Positions 41,562-50,432 of a DNA stretch of 64,000 nt are shown piece after piece (positions within the stretch are counted from its first letter, which is position 1; every line of letters begins with the position of its first letter). Below the pieces are notes generated by a model. The model saw only the letters and a program-made list of their open reading frames with translations. It made no database searches and had not been told where the DNA came from. This DNA is from Paenibacillus sp. XY044 (GTDB lineage: Bacteria > Bacillota > Bacilli > Paenibacillales > Paenibacillaceae), in NCBI RefSeq assembly GCF_002257645.1, contig NZ_NQMO01000007.1:248001-312000 (forward strand), given 5' to 3'. The position numbers and the translations under genes were made by a program.

Positions 41562-43253
41562 GAACCCTACATCATCTCTTTCCGCAGCTTTTTGAGCCAC
41601 GAACTCCGCCATTTCATCCACGCCGGCAGCTTTAAATTTTTCTTGAACACTATGAAGCATATTTAGCGCTTCTTCATCTGACGACGCAAAAAATGCTTTC
41701 TTAAATTCGTCATCAAAATTCAAACTGCTGGTTTTACTAATAAATTCCTGATATTTAGGCCATTCTCTTGCAAGGTAGCTGGCGCTTACTTTGTCTATGA
41801 TTTTGATAGGCATTTTTGCCGAGAAGCTCTCCTCCAACTTTTGCCACTGCGTTTTTTGATCTTCGGGCGTAGGCCAAGTGACATCATTGGAGAATGCCCC
41901 GATGAACCTTCCTGGTAGATAATTGAGCCCTGCGTCTCTCTTCAGATCCGGGTTTTCATCGAATTGTTTTTTCACATCCGGAATCCATTGCGGTACCCCG
42001 TTTTCCAGGGTGTAGTGCGTTCCTTCGATCCCGAAATAGGCAAGTAATCGGCCTTCTTCGCTGTTGACATAATCAATGTACCGCAATGCCGCATCGGGAT
42101 CTTTGATGTTCGCGCTTAAGAAAAGGACAGGGAAACCGGAACGGCCGGGTTTTTCTACTTGCGTTCGAATGTCTCCGTTCTTATTCTTCATCGGACCGAG
42201 CAGTTCATATTGCATTTCCGGATTCGTCTTATACAGCGTTTTTTGTAAATCAGCTAACATCGGTTGGGCTCCGAATACGGCAAGCTTGCCCGTCGTGAGC
42301 TTTTCATTCGCTGTTGTACTCGTATTGTTGAAGGCTTCAAGATCAAACAAACCTTCCTTTAGCAACTTTCTCATGTATAACAACCTAGCTTCGTAATCCT
42401 TGGATTGCGTCCAGTGGATCAGTTTTCCATCCACTTCACGGAAGTCCGATATCGAGTAATCCGACCATCCGGCAAGGAATTGCCCGTAATCCCATCCATT
42501 CCACATCGTTCCGGCCGGGATGACCGGCTTCCCGCCAATATCTTTGAAACCGCCATCTCTGATCTTGACCAATAGATCATACAGTTTGTCTTGCGTATCA
42601 ATATCCTCCGCTTTTACATTCAAAGCTTTCAGGATATCTCCTCTGGCAAAAAGGCCGTAGTTCCAATTATGAATGCTCTCGGGGGTTCCGTCCGGGGTCT
42701 CCGTAGGAATGAGATAAGTCTTGCCTTCAAAATCGGGACTATTGAGATCGAACTCGTCAAAATCCTTCGCAATCCCGGTAGTCACCAGTCTTTTAATATT
42801 CGGGTATTTATCGAGATAAGGGGTTAAATCAAGAAGCTGTCCTTCCATAGCCGCCTTCTTGATGACTTGCCCTTCTCCTCCTGTTGTCGACCAGAAAGGT
42901 GCGTTAACTATATCCGGAACCGTACCGGAAGCAAAGATGGTATTCAGTTTCTCTACTTCGCTTGTTGTGATGGATTCGAGGTTTAACGTGACCCCGGTTT
43001 TTTCCCTGATTTTTTGGGCTACGGGATTATTTTTCTGGTCCTGCGGGAAACCGGCTCCGCCTCCGTTCCAAGCACTGAGGAAAGTCAAGGTTGCCGGCTT
43101 TATTTCTTTCGTACCTGACTCTTTCGTCGGACCCGTGTCAACCGTACCTTCTTCCTTTTCTTTTCCTGTTCCCGTGCATGCCGTCATGGTCACTAAAAGC
43201 AGTAAAGCGATTAGTACCATGCCAAGAATACTCCTGCCCCTGTTCTTCCTCAT
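41559..43253 (-). CDS. Sugar ABC transporter substrate-binding lipoprotein
   Basis: About 564 residues; lipoprotein signal with lipobox T-M-T-A-C. The block G-I-E-G-T-H-Y-T-L-E-N is like the sister binder at 6093-7724. AAGGGGA lies 7 bases before the ATG at 43253; the upstream ATG at 43271 has no site. The stop codon is the end of a palindromic repeat arm. It is the binder of the mannoside system, between the permeases and the dehydrogenases. Confidence 0.92.
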   Translation of the reverse strand: MRKNRGRSILGMVLIALLLLVTMTACTGTGKEKEEGTVDTGPTKESGTKEIKPATLTFLSAWNGGGAGFPQDQKNNPVAQKIREKTGVTLNLESITTSEVEKLNTIFASGTVPDIVNAPFWSTTGGEGQVIKKAAMEGQLLDLTPYLDKYPNIKRLVTTGIAKDFDEFDLNSPDFEGKTYLIPTETPDGTPESIHNWNYGLFARGDILKALNVKAEDIDTQDKLYDLLVKIRDGGFKDIGGKPVIPAGTMWNGWDYGQFLAGWSDYSISDFREVDGKLIHWTQSKDYEARLLYMRKLLKEGLFDLEAFNNTSTTANEKLTTGKLAVFGAQPMLADLQKTLYKTNPEMQYELLGPMKNKNGDIRTQVEKPGRSGFPVLFLSANIKDPDAALRYIDYVNSEEGRLLAYFGIEGTHYTLENGVPQWIPDVKKQFDENPDLKRDAGLNYLPGRFIGAFSNDVTWPTPEDQKTQWQKLEESFSAKMPIKIIDKVSASYLAREWPKYQEFISKTSSLNFDDEFKKAFFASSDEEALNMLHSVQEKFKAAGVDEMAEFVAQKAAERDDVGF

Positions 43254-43310
43254 ACTGCAATCCCCTTCCATTGGAAGTTTTTATATAAAAGGCTTAGCCT
43301 TTTATACCAA

Positions 43311-44231
43311 CTACTCCTTAAGAGAACCTACCAATACGCCTTTTACAAAATATTTCTGAAGAAATGGATACACACAGATGATCGGGGTCGTAATAATAAT
43401 GACGAAGGTCATCCTCAAGGCTTCCGGAGTTACACCCCGCAGCTCCATCTGAGACTCGGTCATGTTTTGAATCGCAGATCCGCTATTTCCCGACGACGAC
43501 GTCATCGACTGGAAAGACGCTTCGCTGATCATCTTGTTAAGGAACGTTGCCGCTGGCTGCAGTTTTTCATTTTGGATGAAAAACTGACCGGTAAACCAGT
43601 CGTTCCACACCCCGACCCCGACAAACAAGGCAATGGTAGCAAGCACCGGCATCGAAAGAGGCAGTATGATTCTTGCAAATACCGACAGCTCACTTGCTCC
43701 GTCTATTCGTGCCGATTCCGACAGACCTTCAGGGATCCCGTCGAAGAAGGTCTTCATGATGATCGCATTAAAAAAACTGTATAGGGACGGCAACACCAGC
43801 ACCCAAAACGTATTCAGGATGTGTAATTCCCTGTACAGGATAAAAGTCGGAATAAGACCTCCGCTGAACAAAGTGGTGAAGAAAAAGAAGAATACGATAT
43901 ATTTCCTTCCGGGCAAACCTTTCCGCGAAAGTGCGTAGGCTAATAAGGCTGTTAAAAATACGGAGCCAACCGTTACGATAAGGGTTCGGGATATGGAAAT
44001 ATAAAACGAATTTAAGATCAAAGGGTTGCTAAAAGCTTTAGCATAGTTTTCTAATGTAAACACTCTAGGAAAGAAGTAGATTCCACCCTTCATCGCATCG
44101 TAGCCGTCATTAAAAGAAAGGGCCAGAAAATAGATAAAGGGATAGAGTGCCGTAGCGCAGAATAAAAGCAGCACCGAATAGTTCAGCGTCGCATACATTC
44201 TATCTGCCGGCGTCAGCCTTCTCATACCCAT
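43311..44231 (-). CDS. Sugar ABC transporter permease (YtcP/LplC type)
   Basis: About 306 residues, six predicted membrane segments. EAA-like loop S-E-S-A-R-I-D-G-A-S...L-P. The C-terminal block V-Y-P-F-L-Q-K-Y-F-V-K-G-V-L-V-G-S-L-K-E is typical of this half. GAGGAGG lies 7 bases before the ATG at 44231. It follows the LplB-type partner by 32 bases. Confidence 0.92.
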   Translation of the reverse strand: MGMRRLTPADRMYATLNYSVLLLFCATALYPFIYFLALSFNDGYDAMKGGIYFFPRVFTLENYAKAFSNPLILNSFYISISRTLIVTVGSVFLTALLAYALSRKGLPGRKYIVFFFFFTTLFSGGLIPTFILYRELHILNTFWVLVLPSLYSFFNAIIMKTFFDGIPEGLSESARIDGASELSVFARIILPLSMPVLATIALFVGVGVWNDWFTGQFFIQNEKLQPAATFLNKMISEASFQSMTSSSGNSGSAIQNMTESQMELRGVTPEALRMTFVIIITTPIICVYPFLQKYFVKGVLVGSLKE

Positions 44232-44263
44232 ACACACACCTCCTCATCTTCATCGCCAGCTTA

Positions 44264-45214
44264 TTACCACAACGATACGTCACTCACGCGTTTGGATATT
44301 TTATTTACCGCAACAATGAGAACCAGCGAGATCGCAGACTTGAATAAACCAATGGCCGTGGAATATGCTAATTGCCCCTGTTGGAGGCCTGTTTTTAAGA
44401 CATACGTATCCAGAATCTCCGATACGCTTAATGTTGCCGGGGACTGCATCAACCAGATTTGATCAAAACCCGCGTTCAGTATTCCGCTGAGGGAGAATAT
44501 GAGCAATATGGCTATCGTTGGCGTCAGGCATGGAAGCGTGATCTTAAATAGTTTGCTCCATCGACCTGCCCCGTCGATTTCCGCAGCTTCATACAAGTGC
44601 GGATCGATATTCGTTAACGCGGCTAAATAAATGATCGAGCCCCAGCCTATACCTTTCCAGATGTCGGAAATGATGACGAGTGGGTAGAATAATTCCGGCT
44701 TTCCCATAAAAAAGATAGGATCCAAACCCATTTGGTACCGAATGTCGTTGATAAGCCCCACGTTCGGAGACAGGATTTTTTGAAGTAAGGTAACGACAAC
44801 GACCCACGAGACGAAGTGCGGTAGATAGGAAACCGTTTGAAACACTCTTTTGAACTTTTTATGCATGACTCCATTGAGCATTAAGGCTAGGATCAACGGA
44901 GCCGGAAATCCGAAAAAAAGTTTAAGGGCACTAATGGATAATGTATTCCGGAGTACATCGTAAAAACTGGAATCGTTTAAAAACTGTTCGAAATATTTAA
45001 AGCCCGCCCACGGACTCCCCAATATCCCCAGATTGAATTTGTAATCCTTGAACGCGATTAAAATGCCGTACATCGGATAGTAAGCAAAAACCAGAAACCA
45101 TATAATAGCAGGAAGAATAAATAAATAGATATGCCTGAAACTCCATATTCTAATTAATTTTCTGTTCTTTTTTAATTGTTCCAATCCAGGGATAGCAACA
45201 CCTTTGGGTACCAT
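44264..45214 (-). CDS. Sugar ABC transporter permease (LplB/YteP type)
   Basis: 316 residues, six predicted membrane segments, EAA loop Y-E-A-A-E-I-D-G-A-G...L-P, ending S-D-V-S-L-W. AGGAGG precedes the ATG by 10 bases. It follows the GH38 gene by 14 bases, which fixes the mannoside link of this importer. Confidence 0.92.
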   Translation of the reverse strand: MVPKGVAIPGLEQLKKNRKLIRIWSFRHIYLFILPAIIWFLVFAYYPMYGILIAFKDYKFNLGILGSPWAGFKYFEQFLNDSSFYDVLRNTLSISALKLFFGFPAPLILALMLNGVMHKKFKRVFQTVSYLPHFVSWVVVVTLLQKILSPNVGLINDIRYQMGLDPIFFMGKPELFYPLVIISDIWKGIGWGSIIYLAALTNIDPHLYEAAEIDGAGRWSKLFKITLPCLTPTIAILLIFSLSGILNAGFDQIWLMQSPATLSVSEILDTYVLKTGLQQGQLAYSTAIGLFKSAISLVLIVAVNKISKRVSDVSLW

Positions 45215-45228
45215 TCTACGAACACCTC

Positions 45229-48200
45229 CTACATCTTCGTCGTATCGGATAGAGCGGTCAATCTAAGGGTCTTAATCTCGAAAGGTGTGAAGGTAAGGCT
45301 CAGTGTCTGTCCTTTGATATCCAGTGGTTCGATACGCTTTTCCAATAAATCGGCAAGCCATGCTTCAGACATTTGAAAGCCAGTGTACAGGTTCGTCTGG
45401 ATCCGTGCTCCTGCCGTTTCATATAGTCTAATGATGATATCTTCGCCGTCCTCCGCCAATTTCACGGTTTCGATCATGATGTTCTGGTGGTCAAGCTTCA
45501 AGAACGAATCCATTCCCGGTAGCTTAGGATCAGAGCCAAGGCCGATGGTTTTCGATGTTTCGACGGTACGAAGCGGAACATTTAATTCATAACCGCGTTT
45601 ATATACTTCCGCTTGAACATGGTCTCCCTTATGCGGATAAAGCGAGTATATGAACGTATGTTTCGCGCGATCTGCCTCGGGATCCGGATAACCCGGGCTT
45701 CGCAGCAGGTTCAAGTCGAGAACGTTGTTCTCTGCGCGGTGGCCGTATTTGCAGTCGTTAAGCAGAGCTACTCCGTAGTTCGGTTCGGATAGATCGATCC
45801 AATGGTGGGCGCAGATTTCGTCTTTCGCATAATCCCACATCGTATTGCGGTGGGTCGGCCTTTTAATATATCCGAACTGAATCTCACAGTTGGCGTGATC
45901 CGTACGGACATTCACCGGGAAGGATGTCCGGAGCATTTTACCCGATTCCTTCCAATCAACTTCCGTTACGAAATCAATTCTTCTACTTCCTGCGGTAAGA
46001 ACGACTTTCTGCGACAGGCTGGATTGGCCGAACCGGTAACGGATCAGCAAGCCAGAAGTCGGACCGTCGACGAAAGGTTCTAATCCTTCAATCATCAGCG
46101 GCATTCCACTGGACTGCCGGTAGGTGGGCGGGAAATCCCAGGCATCGCCTTCATCGTGGTATATGCGAAGGTCATTGGCTTTTTCCCCTGGAAGGATGAC
46201 TTCACTTTCGTGTTCCTTGTCCCAGATGGAACTGATTCCGCCGTCCGAGCTAAACGTCACTTTAAGAAGGTCATTCTCCGCCACTAGCTCGTTAATCGAT
46301 ACCTTCATCTCCGGCAATGTCGCATCCTTGTTTACGATCGAAACGATGTGGGAATCCCCCGAGACGAAGCCCATTGGTGGTACGCGCAGCTTCAGCCATT
46401 CTTCGTCCAACTTTAGCCATTCTTCCCGCTCCCATGGCAGCGAATTGAATATGGCGATGCTCTTTTCTTTCCGATCGGTTAAGCCCATTGATCTGGCTGC
46501 GGATGTATAGCTCTCTTCAATCATTCGCTCGACTTGTTCGAGCATCGTTTCGTATCGTTCTAAAGATTCGTCATATACCCGTTTAATCGAGGATCCCGGA
46601 AGGATGTCATGAAATTGGTACAGCAGCACTTCCTTCCAAATCCGCTCAAGCTCCTCTGAGGGATATTTTTTTCCATTTGCCATCCATGCGAGTACTGAGG
46701 CAAATTCAAGCTCGCGTAATGCTTTTTCCATTTTCCGATTGAAACGCTTGTTTCGCGCTTGGCTCGTTAAAGTTCCTTGATGTTTCTCCAAATAAAGCTC
46801 CCCGCGCCAAGATTGATAGTGGTCGCCGTTTTCGGCAAGTTTTTCAAAGAAACATTCTGAGGGTTCTTGTACTACCGGAGCTATTCCAAGCAGATTTTTT
46901 TCTCGGCTAAGCCTCTCAAGATGCTCCTCTCCCGGACCGCCGCCTCCGTCGCCGATGCCAAACAGCATCAGACACCGATCGGAGATGTTCTTATCTAAAT
47001 ACTCCTTTTCAGCTTTCACAATGGACCTGGGTGCGGCTGGGCTATTATAGGTATCTTCTGGCGGCATATGGGTGAGAACACTGGAGCCATCGATCCCTTC
47101 CCAAAAGAACGTATGATGAGGGTGCCGGTTGTACGTGTTCCAGGAAAGCTTCTGGGTCATCATGTAATTCACTCCGGATTTCTTTAAGATTTGGGGCAAA
47201 CTAGCGGAATATCCGAACACGTCAGGCAACCATAACGTTTTGATTTCGTGACCGAACTCTTGCTTAAAATATCGTTTTCCGTATAAGATTTGCCGAACAA
47301 GCGATTCCCCCCCTGGCACGTTGGTATCCGATTCAACCCACATTGCGCCTTGAGGTTCCCACCTTCCTTCCTTAATTCTTTGTTTGATCTCCGAGTACAG
47401 TTTCGGATAATACTTCTTCATCCAATCGTACAATTGGGGCTGGCTCGCACCGAATACATAATCCGGATAACGTTCCATCATTCGAAGTACTGTCGAAAAA
47501 GATCTCGCTCCTTTGCGGATCGTCTCTCGGATCGGCCATAGCCAGGCTAAGTCGATGTGCGCATGGCCGATAGCACTGATCGTAAGCACTGGATCGCCTC
47601 CGCACATCGCCAGTTCCTTCTCCAGAATACGGCGCGCTTCTGCTACCCGTTGATCGGACAGCTCCTTTAATAGCAGTGAAACATCGGATAAAGCACGGTA
47701 AATCTTCTCTTTCCGGGCAGAACAAGGCGCCAGATTCTCGGCGGTTTCAATCAGCACTTCCGCGTCATAGTACAACTGTCTAACCTGCTCCCGGCAAATA
47801 GCGATTACTGCTTCCTTCAGTGTTCCGCTCCGGAAATGTCCGAATAGATCGTTGCAGCCGGCATCGGCCCAAAGGTCGATCGTTTCCTCACCCGTTGACG
47901 ACTCGCAAACATGTACGACACGTTTCCCCGGAAGTCCAAGGGAGTAATCAAACTCCGAATTAATATTCGTGAGTCCCTGTTTTGGGTTGCCATCATGATC
48001 CACGATGCATAATTCGCCGTTCACATCGATGAGCAACACGACTTTCATGCCTGTCGCTTCCTTGGGCACCTTGCCCGTGAAATGAAACCACCCGCAGTCC
48101 CATAATTTCCCCCATCGATCTCCAGCACGAAGTTCTAATCTTTGCCCTGAATACCTTTCAACGTATTGAACCGGCTCTGATGTCACCCGGACAGTAACGT

Positions 48201-48288
48201 TTAAATCCGAAAGTGGAACATAAATGGACTTCTCTATGCGTCTTAACATTGATTTTAAAGATTCCGGTCTTACTTTTTCGTAAGGCAT
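45229..48288 (-). CDS. Glycoside hydrolase family 38 alpha-mannosidase
   Basis: 1019 residues, the usual size for bacterial cytoplasmic GH38. The zinc-binding H244-I-D246 lies in A-H-I-D-L-A-W-L-W, and the nucleophile is D356 in W-L-P-D-V-F-G-Y. A beta-rich C-terminal half follows. The N-terminal ~230 residues are the ancillary domain common in bacterial members. No signal peptide, so it acts on imported alpha-mannosides. GGAGGGGGAG precedes the ATG. It is the first gene of the operon (permeases, binder, two dehydrogenases follow). A cre-like site and an ATATTCAATAT operator-like motif lie upstream. Confidence 0.94.
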   Translation of the reverse strand: MPYEKVRPESLKSMLRRIEKSIYVPLSDLNVTVRVTSEPVQYVERYSGQRLELRAGDRWGKLWDCGWFHFTGKVPKEATGMKVVLLIDVNGELCIVDHDGNPKQGLTNINSEFDYSLGLPGKRVVHVCESSTGEETIDLWADAGCNDLFGHFRSGTLKEAVIAICREQVRQLYYDAEVLIETAENLAPCSARKEKIYRALSDVSLLLKELSDQRVAEARRILEKELAMCGGDPVLTISAIGHAHIDLAWLWPIRETIRKGARSFSTVLRMMERYPDYVFGASQPQLYDWMKKYYPKLYSEIKQRIKEGRWEPQGAMWVESDTNVPGGESLVRQILYGKRYFKQEFGHEIKTLWLPDVFGYSASLPQILKKSGVNYMMTQKLSWNTYNRHPHHTFFWEGIDGSSVLTHMPPEDTYNSPAAPRSIVKAEKEYLDKNISDRCLMLFGIGDGGGGPGEEHLERLSREKNLLGIAPVVQEPSECFFEKLAENGDHYQSWRGELYLEKHQGTLTSQARNKRFNRKMEKALRELEFASVLAWMANGKKYPSEELERIWKEVLLYQFHDILPGSSIKRVYDESLERYETMLEQVERMIEESYTSAARSMGLTDRKEKSIAIFNSLPWEREEWLKLDEEWLKLRVPPMGFVSGDSHIVSIVNKDATLPEMKVSINELVAENDLLKVTFSSDGGISSIWDKEHESEVILPGEKANDLRIYHDEGDAWDFPPTYRQSSGMPLMIEGLEPFVDGPTSGLLIRYRFGQSSLSQKVVLTAGSRRIDFVTEVDWKESGKMLRTSFPVNVRTDHANCEIQFGYIKRPTHRNTMWDYAKDEICAHHWIDLSEPNYGVALLNDCKYGHRAENNVLDLNLLRSPGYPDPEADRAKHTFIYSLYPHKGDHVQAEVYKRGYELNVPLRTVETSKTIGLGSDPKLPGMDSFLKLDHQNIMIETVKLAEDGEDIIIRLYETAGARIQTNLYTGFQMSEAWLADLLEKRIEPLDIKGQTLSLTFTPFEIKTLRLTALSDTTKM

Positions 48289-48314
48289 ATAGCGACTGTC
48301 TCCCCCTCCTCCAT

Positions 48315-48328
48315 TGCAAGCGGTTTCA
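48315..48328. promoter_or_regulatory. cre-like site upstream of GH38
   Basis: TGCAAGCGGTTTCA matches TGWAANCGNTNWCA at 13 of 14 positions, with C at position 3. It is 27 bases from the ATG, the same distance as the cre at 33672-33685 from its gene. Confidence 0.55.
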
Positions 48329-48345
48329 TTTTTTATGGTTTAAAT

Positions 48346-48356
48346 ATATTCAATAT
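48346..48356. promoter_or_regulatory. ATATTCAATAT palindrome, operator-like, copy 1
   Basis: Perfect odd palindrome ATATT-C-AATAT 58 bases upstream of GH38. Same sequence at 48492-48502, and a partial match (TTCAATAT) at 49851-49858 just upstream of the regulator. Candidate binding site of the GntR/LacI-type regulator. Confidence 0.5.
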
Positions 48357-48491
48357 GGTGTAGGAATCATTCCATAATTTCCTCATTCCGATAAAAAGTA
48401 ACCTTCAGGTCTAAAAAAGGCTTCTGGTGGTTTCATTTTAATGGGGTTACATGAAAAAGGAAGCTGCTGTTGCCAAAGGAGGCGATACATC

Positions 48492-48502
48492 ATATTCAAT
48501 AT
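48492..48502. promoter_or_regulatory. ATATTCAATAT palindrome, operator-like, copy 2
   Basis: Second exact copy of the 11-bp palindrome, between the regulator's stop and the GH38 start. Two sites about 146 bases apart could support looping. Confidence 0.45.
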
Positions 48503-48661
48503 ATACTCGGGACTAATTATCGGGGATTTCACAAGAGAAAGTTGTAGTTGACCTAGCAGAAGAGTCCAACTGGCCTCGCTCCCCTTGTCAGGATCGAATA
48601 GAAGGACCGTCGGACTCGTTATTAGGTTACCTATATATGGAGGGATAAGCGGGGAGTGTTA

Positions 48662-49822
48662 TCATGAATTGGAGAAAACGTTTTTTCCCGTTGTCTCGCC
48701 AATCACCAATTCCGGCTCCACTAGGGTTTTAATGTATTTTCCATGTTGGCCGTCATCACTGTTAATGACCTCAAGCAGCGTGTAAGCCGCGCGGTAGCCC
48801 ATGTCTCGTTCGAACTGTTTAACATGCGTGAAAGTGCTGTATCCTTCGATGATTGAAGTCGGATCGTCAAAACTGATGATGGATATGTCCTCAGGCACCT
48901 TCAATCCAGCTTGACGCGCAATCTGATGAATTTTCACTCCAAGACTTCCATTTAGCGTAATATAGGCCGTTGCCATTCGATTTTGGATATAGCGGTACAG
49001 TGGATGTGTTTCAGCTTGCTCAAGACTACCGATTTCAAAATCGGTTACGATGTGGGCAGGGTTAATCAGTGATCCCTTTTCCTTGAAGGCATTCATATAT
49101 CCATCGATCCGCTCTTGAACGGTAACGGTTTGGATGGGCGAATCGGAGCATATGGCGATATCACGATGCCCCAGCTCCCACAGGTAATTTACAGCCATGT
49201 TAACGCCAAGCCTACCGTCTGATGCTATATAATGAGTTTCCACCCCTGGAAGGTAACGGTCGATGAGAACGAACGGAAACCCCGCAAATTTCATGCTCAA
49301 TATTTCCTCATTGAATAATTCCTCATCAACCGGGAAAATCAGCAACCCATCCACCCCAATTTTACTACAGGTCTGGATAGCCTCTTTTTCCTTATCAATG
49401 TTGCCCTCCGATAAATAAATAACGAATCGGTAATCGTTCTCATTTAGGGCTTGCTGAATACCATGTACAAGCCTGATGGTAAAATAGTCATAAATGCTGG
49501 GCATAATTAGGCCGATCAACCGCGTTCGCATATCTCCGCTAGTTTTATGGTTTTGCTTCACGGTACTTTTAGGAGAGACCGTCGGAATTTCATATTCAGG
49601 ATCGCTTACAAAAGTCCCTTTTCCGGGCACTCTTGTTATGATTTTTTCGTTAACCAAACCGGACAGGGCATGAACTACAGTAATCTTGCTGACTCCGAAA
49701 CGCTCCATGAGTTCCTTTTCCGTAGGTATACGGTCTCCAACCTTCAATTCATGCGACGTTATCAAATCGCGTATATACTCTTGAACCATCTGATACAAAG
49801 GTATTCTATCCGTTGAGTTCAT
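48662..49822 (-). CDS. GntR/LacI-type transcriptional regulator
   Basis: About 386 residues. An N-terminal GntR winged helix (about 1-70: I-P-L-Y-Q-M-V-Q-E-Y-I ... F-G-V-S-K-I-T-V-V-H-A-L) is joined to a LacI/periplasmic-binding effector domain (G-L-I-M-P-S ... G-V-D-G-L-L-I-F). This fusion is the AraR type, sensing a free sugar. Start is taken as the ATG at 49822; the GTG at 49834 is an alternative. It precedes the mannoside operon in the same direction, with operator-like palindromes in both upstream regions. Confidence 0.9.
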   Translation of the reverse strand: MNSTDRIPLYQMVQEYIRDLITSHELKVGDRIPTEKELMERFGVSKITVVHALSGLVNEKIITRVPGKGTFVSDPEYEIPTVSPKSTVKQNHKTSGDMRTRLIGLIMPSIYDYFTIRLVHGIQQALNENDYRFVIYLSEGNIDKEKEAIQTCSKIGVDGLLIFPVDEELFNEEILSMKFAGFPFVLIDRYLPGVETHYIASDGRLGVNMAVNYLWELGHRDIAICSDSPIQTVTVQERIDGYMNAFKEKGSLINPAHIVTDFEIGSLEQAETHPLYRYIQNRMATAYITLNGSLGVKIHQIARQAGLKVPEDISIISFDDPTSIIEGYSTFTHVKQFERDMGYRAAYTLLEVINSDDGQHGKYIKTLVEPELVIGETTGKNVFSNS

Positions 49823-49844
49823 CCGAATCACCACATTTCATATC

Positions 49845-49860
49845 AATATGTTCAATATAT
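49845..49860. promoter_or_regulatory. Operator-like sequence upstream of the regulator gene
   Basis: Contains TTCAATATAT (49851-49860) and CAATATG just before it, related to the ATATTCAATAT palindromes at 48346 and 48492. It suggests autoregulation. Confidence 0.4.
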
Positions 49861-49982
49861 AAATTACGAAAGACGCAATCGTTTTATTCCATGTCCTTTC
49901 GCGGCGAATGCATAATGTGGGGACAGAAAAACAATAATACCTATTTATGAGTACCATTGATGAGAAAAGGAGATCATTCACC

Positions 49983-50261
49983 ATGCATTCAGGTTTCGAA
50001 AGCCCATTTACACGAATTCACCTGCTATATCATGCGAATCAAAATGCAATTACAGCTGAAGAGATCCAACCCAAAATTAACAGCCACGGCTATCAATGTA
50101 GTCCACAGCAAGTTAAACAAGAGCTGGATCATCTGACGAGCGAAGGATATCTAACTAGCCAAGGTTCCCTATACGATATTACATTGATGGGGAAGGATGA
50201 ACTTAGAAGTGTCCAGAAGCAACTGAAGACGTTATATCAAGAAGTGGTACAGAGTAAATAA
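49983..50261 (+). CDS. Small winged-helix-like hypothetical protein
   Basis: About 92 residues from the ATG at 49983 (AAAGGAG 10 bases before; an ATG at 49947 has no site). The pattern I-T-A-E-E-I-Q...L-D-H-L-T-S-E-G-Y-L-T looks like a winged helix, as in DNA-binding PadR-like or other small regulators. No effector part. Divergent from the GntR-type gene. Function unknown. Confidence 0.6.
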   Translation: MHSGFESPFTRIHLLYHANQNAITAEEIQPKINSHGYQCSPQQVKQELDHLTSEGYLTSQGSLYDITLMGKDELRSVQKQLKTLYQEVVQSK

Positions 50262-50318
50262 TAAACAGTTTATTGTGTACATCAAAATCAATCTTGTTTA
50301 TCCTAACGCTTCTCAAAA

Positions 50319-50366
50319 GAAAAAGTAGACCGTCCCATTAACAAGGAATAACGGTCTACTTTTTTT
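50319..50366. terminator. Bidirectional terminator at 50.3 kb
   Basis: AAAAAGTAGACCGT and ACGGTCTACTTTTT form a 14-bp stem between the convergent genes at 49983-50261 and 50433-51230. Confidence 0.85.
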
Positions 50367-50432
50367 AATACATCACCCCTGCATAGCCAGCCGCTAGAAA
50401 ATATACACTCAGATGAATTCGATCGATACCCT

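Larger units (their letters stand above)
48289..48661. other. Intergenic region with cre and operator-like motifs
   Basis: 373 bases between the GH38 start and the regulator stop. It contains the cre-like site 48315-48328 and two ATATTCAATAT palindromes (48346-48356, 48492-48502). No further coding sequence was seen. Confidence 0.6.
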
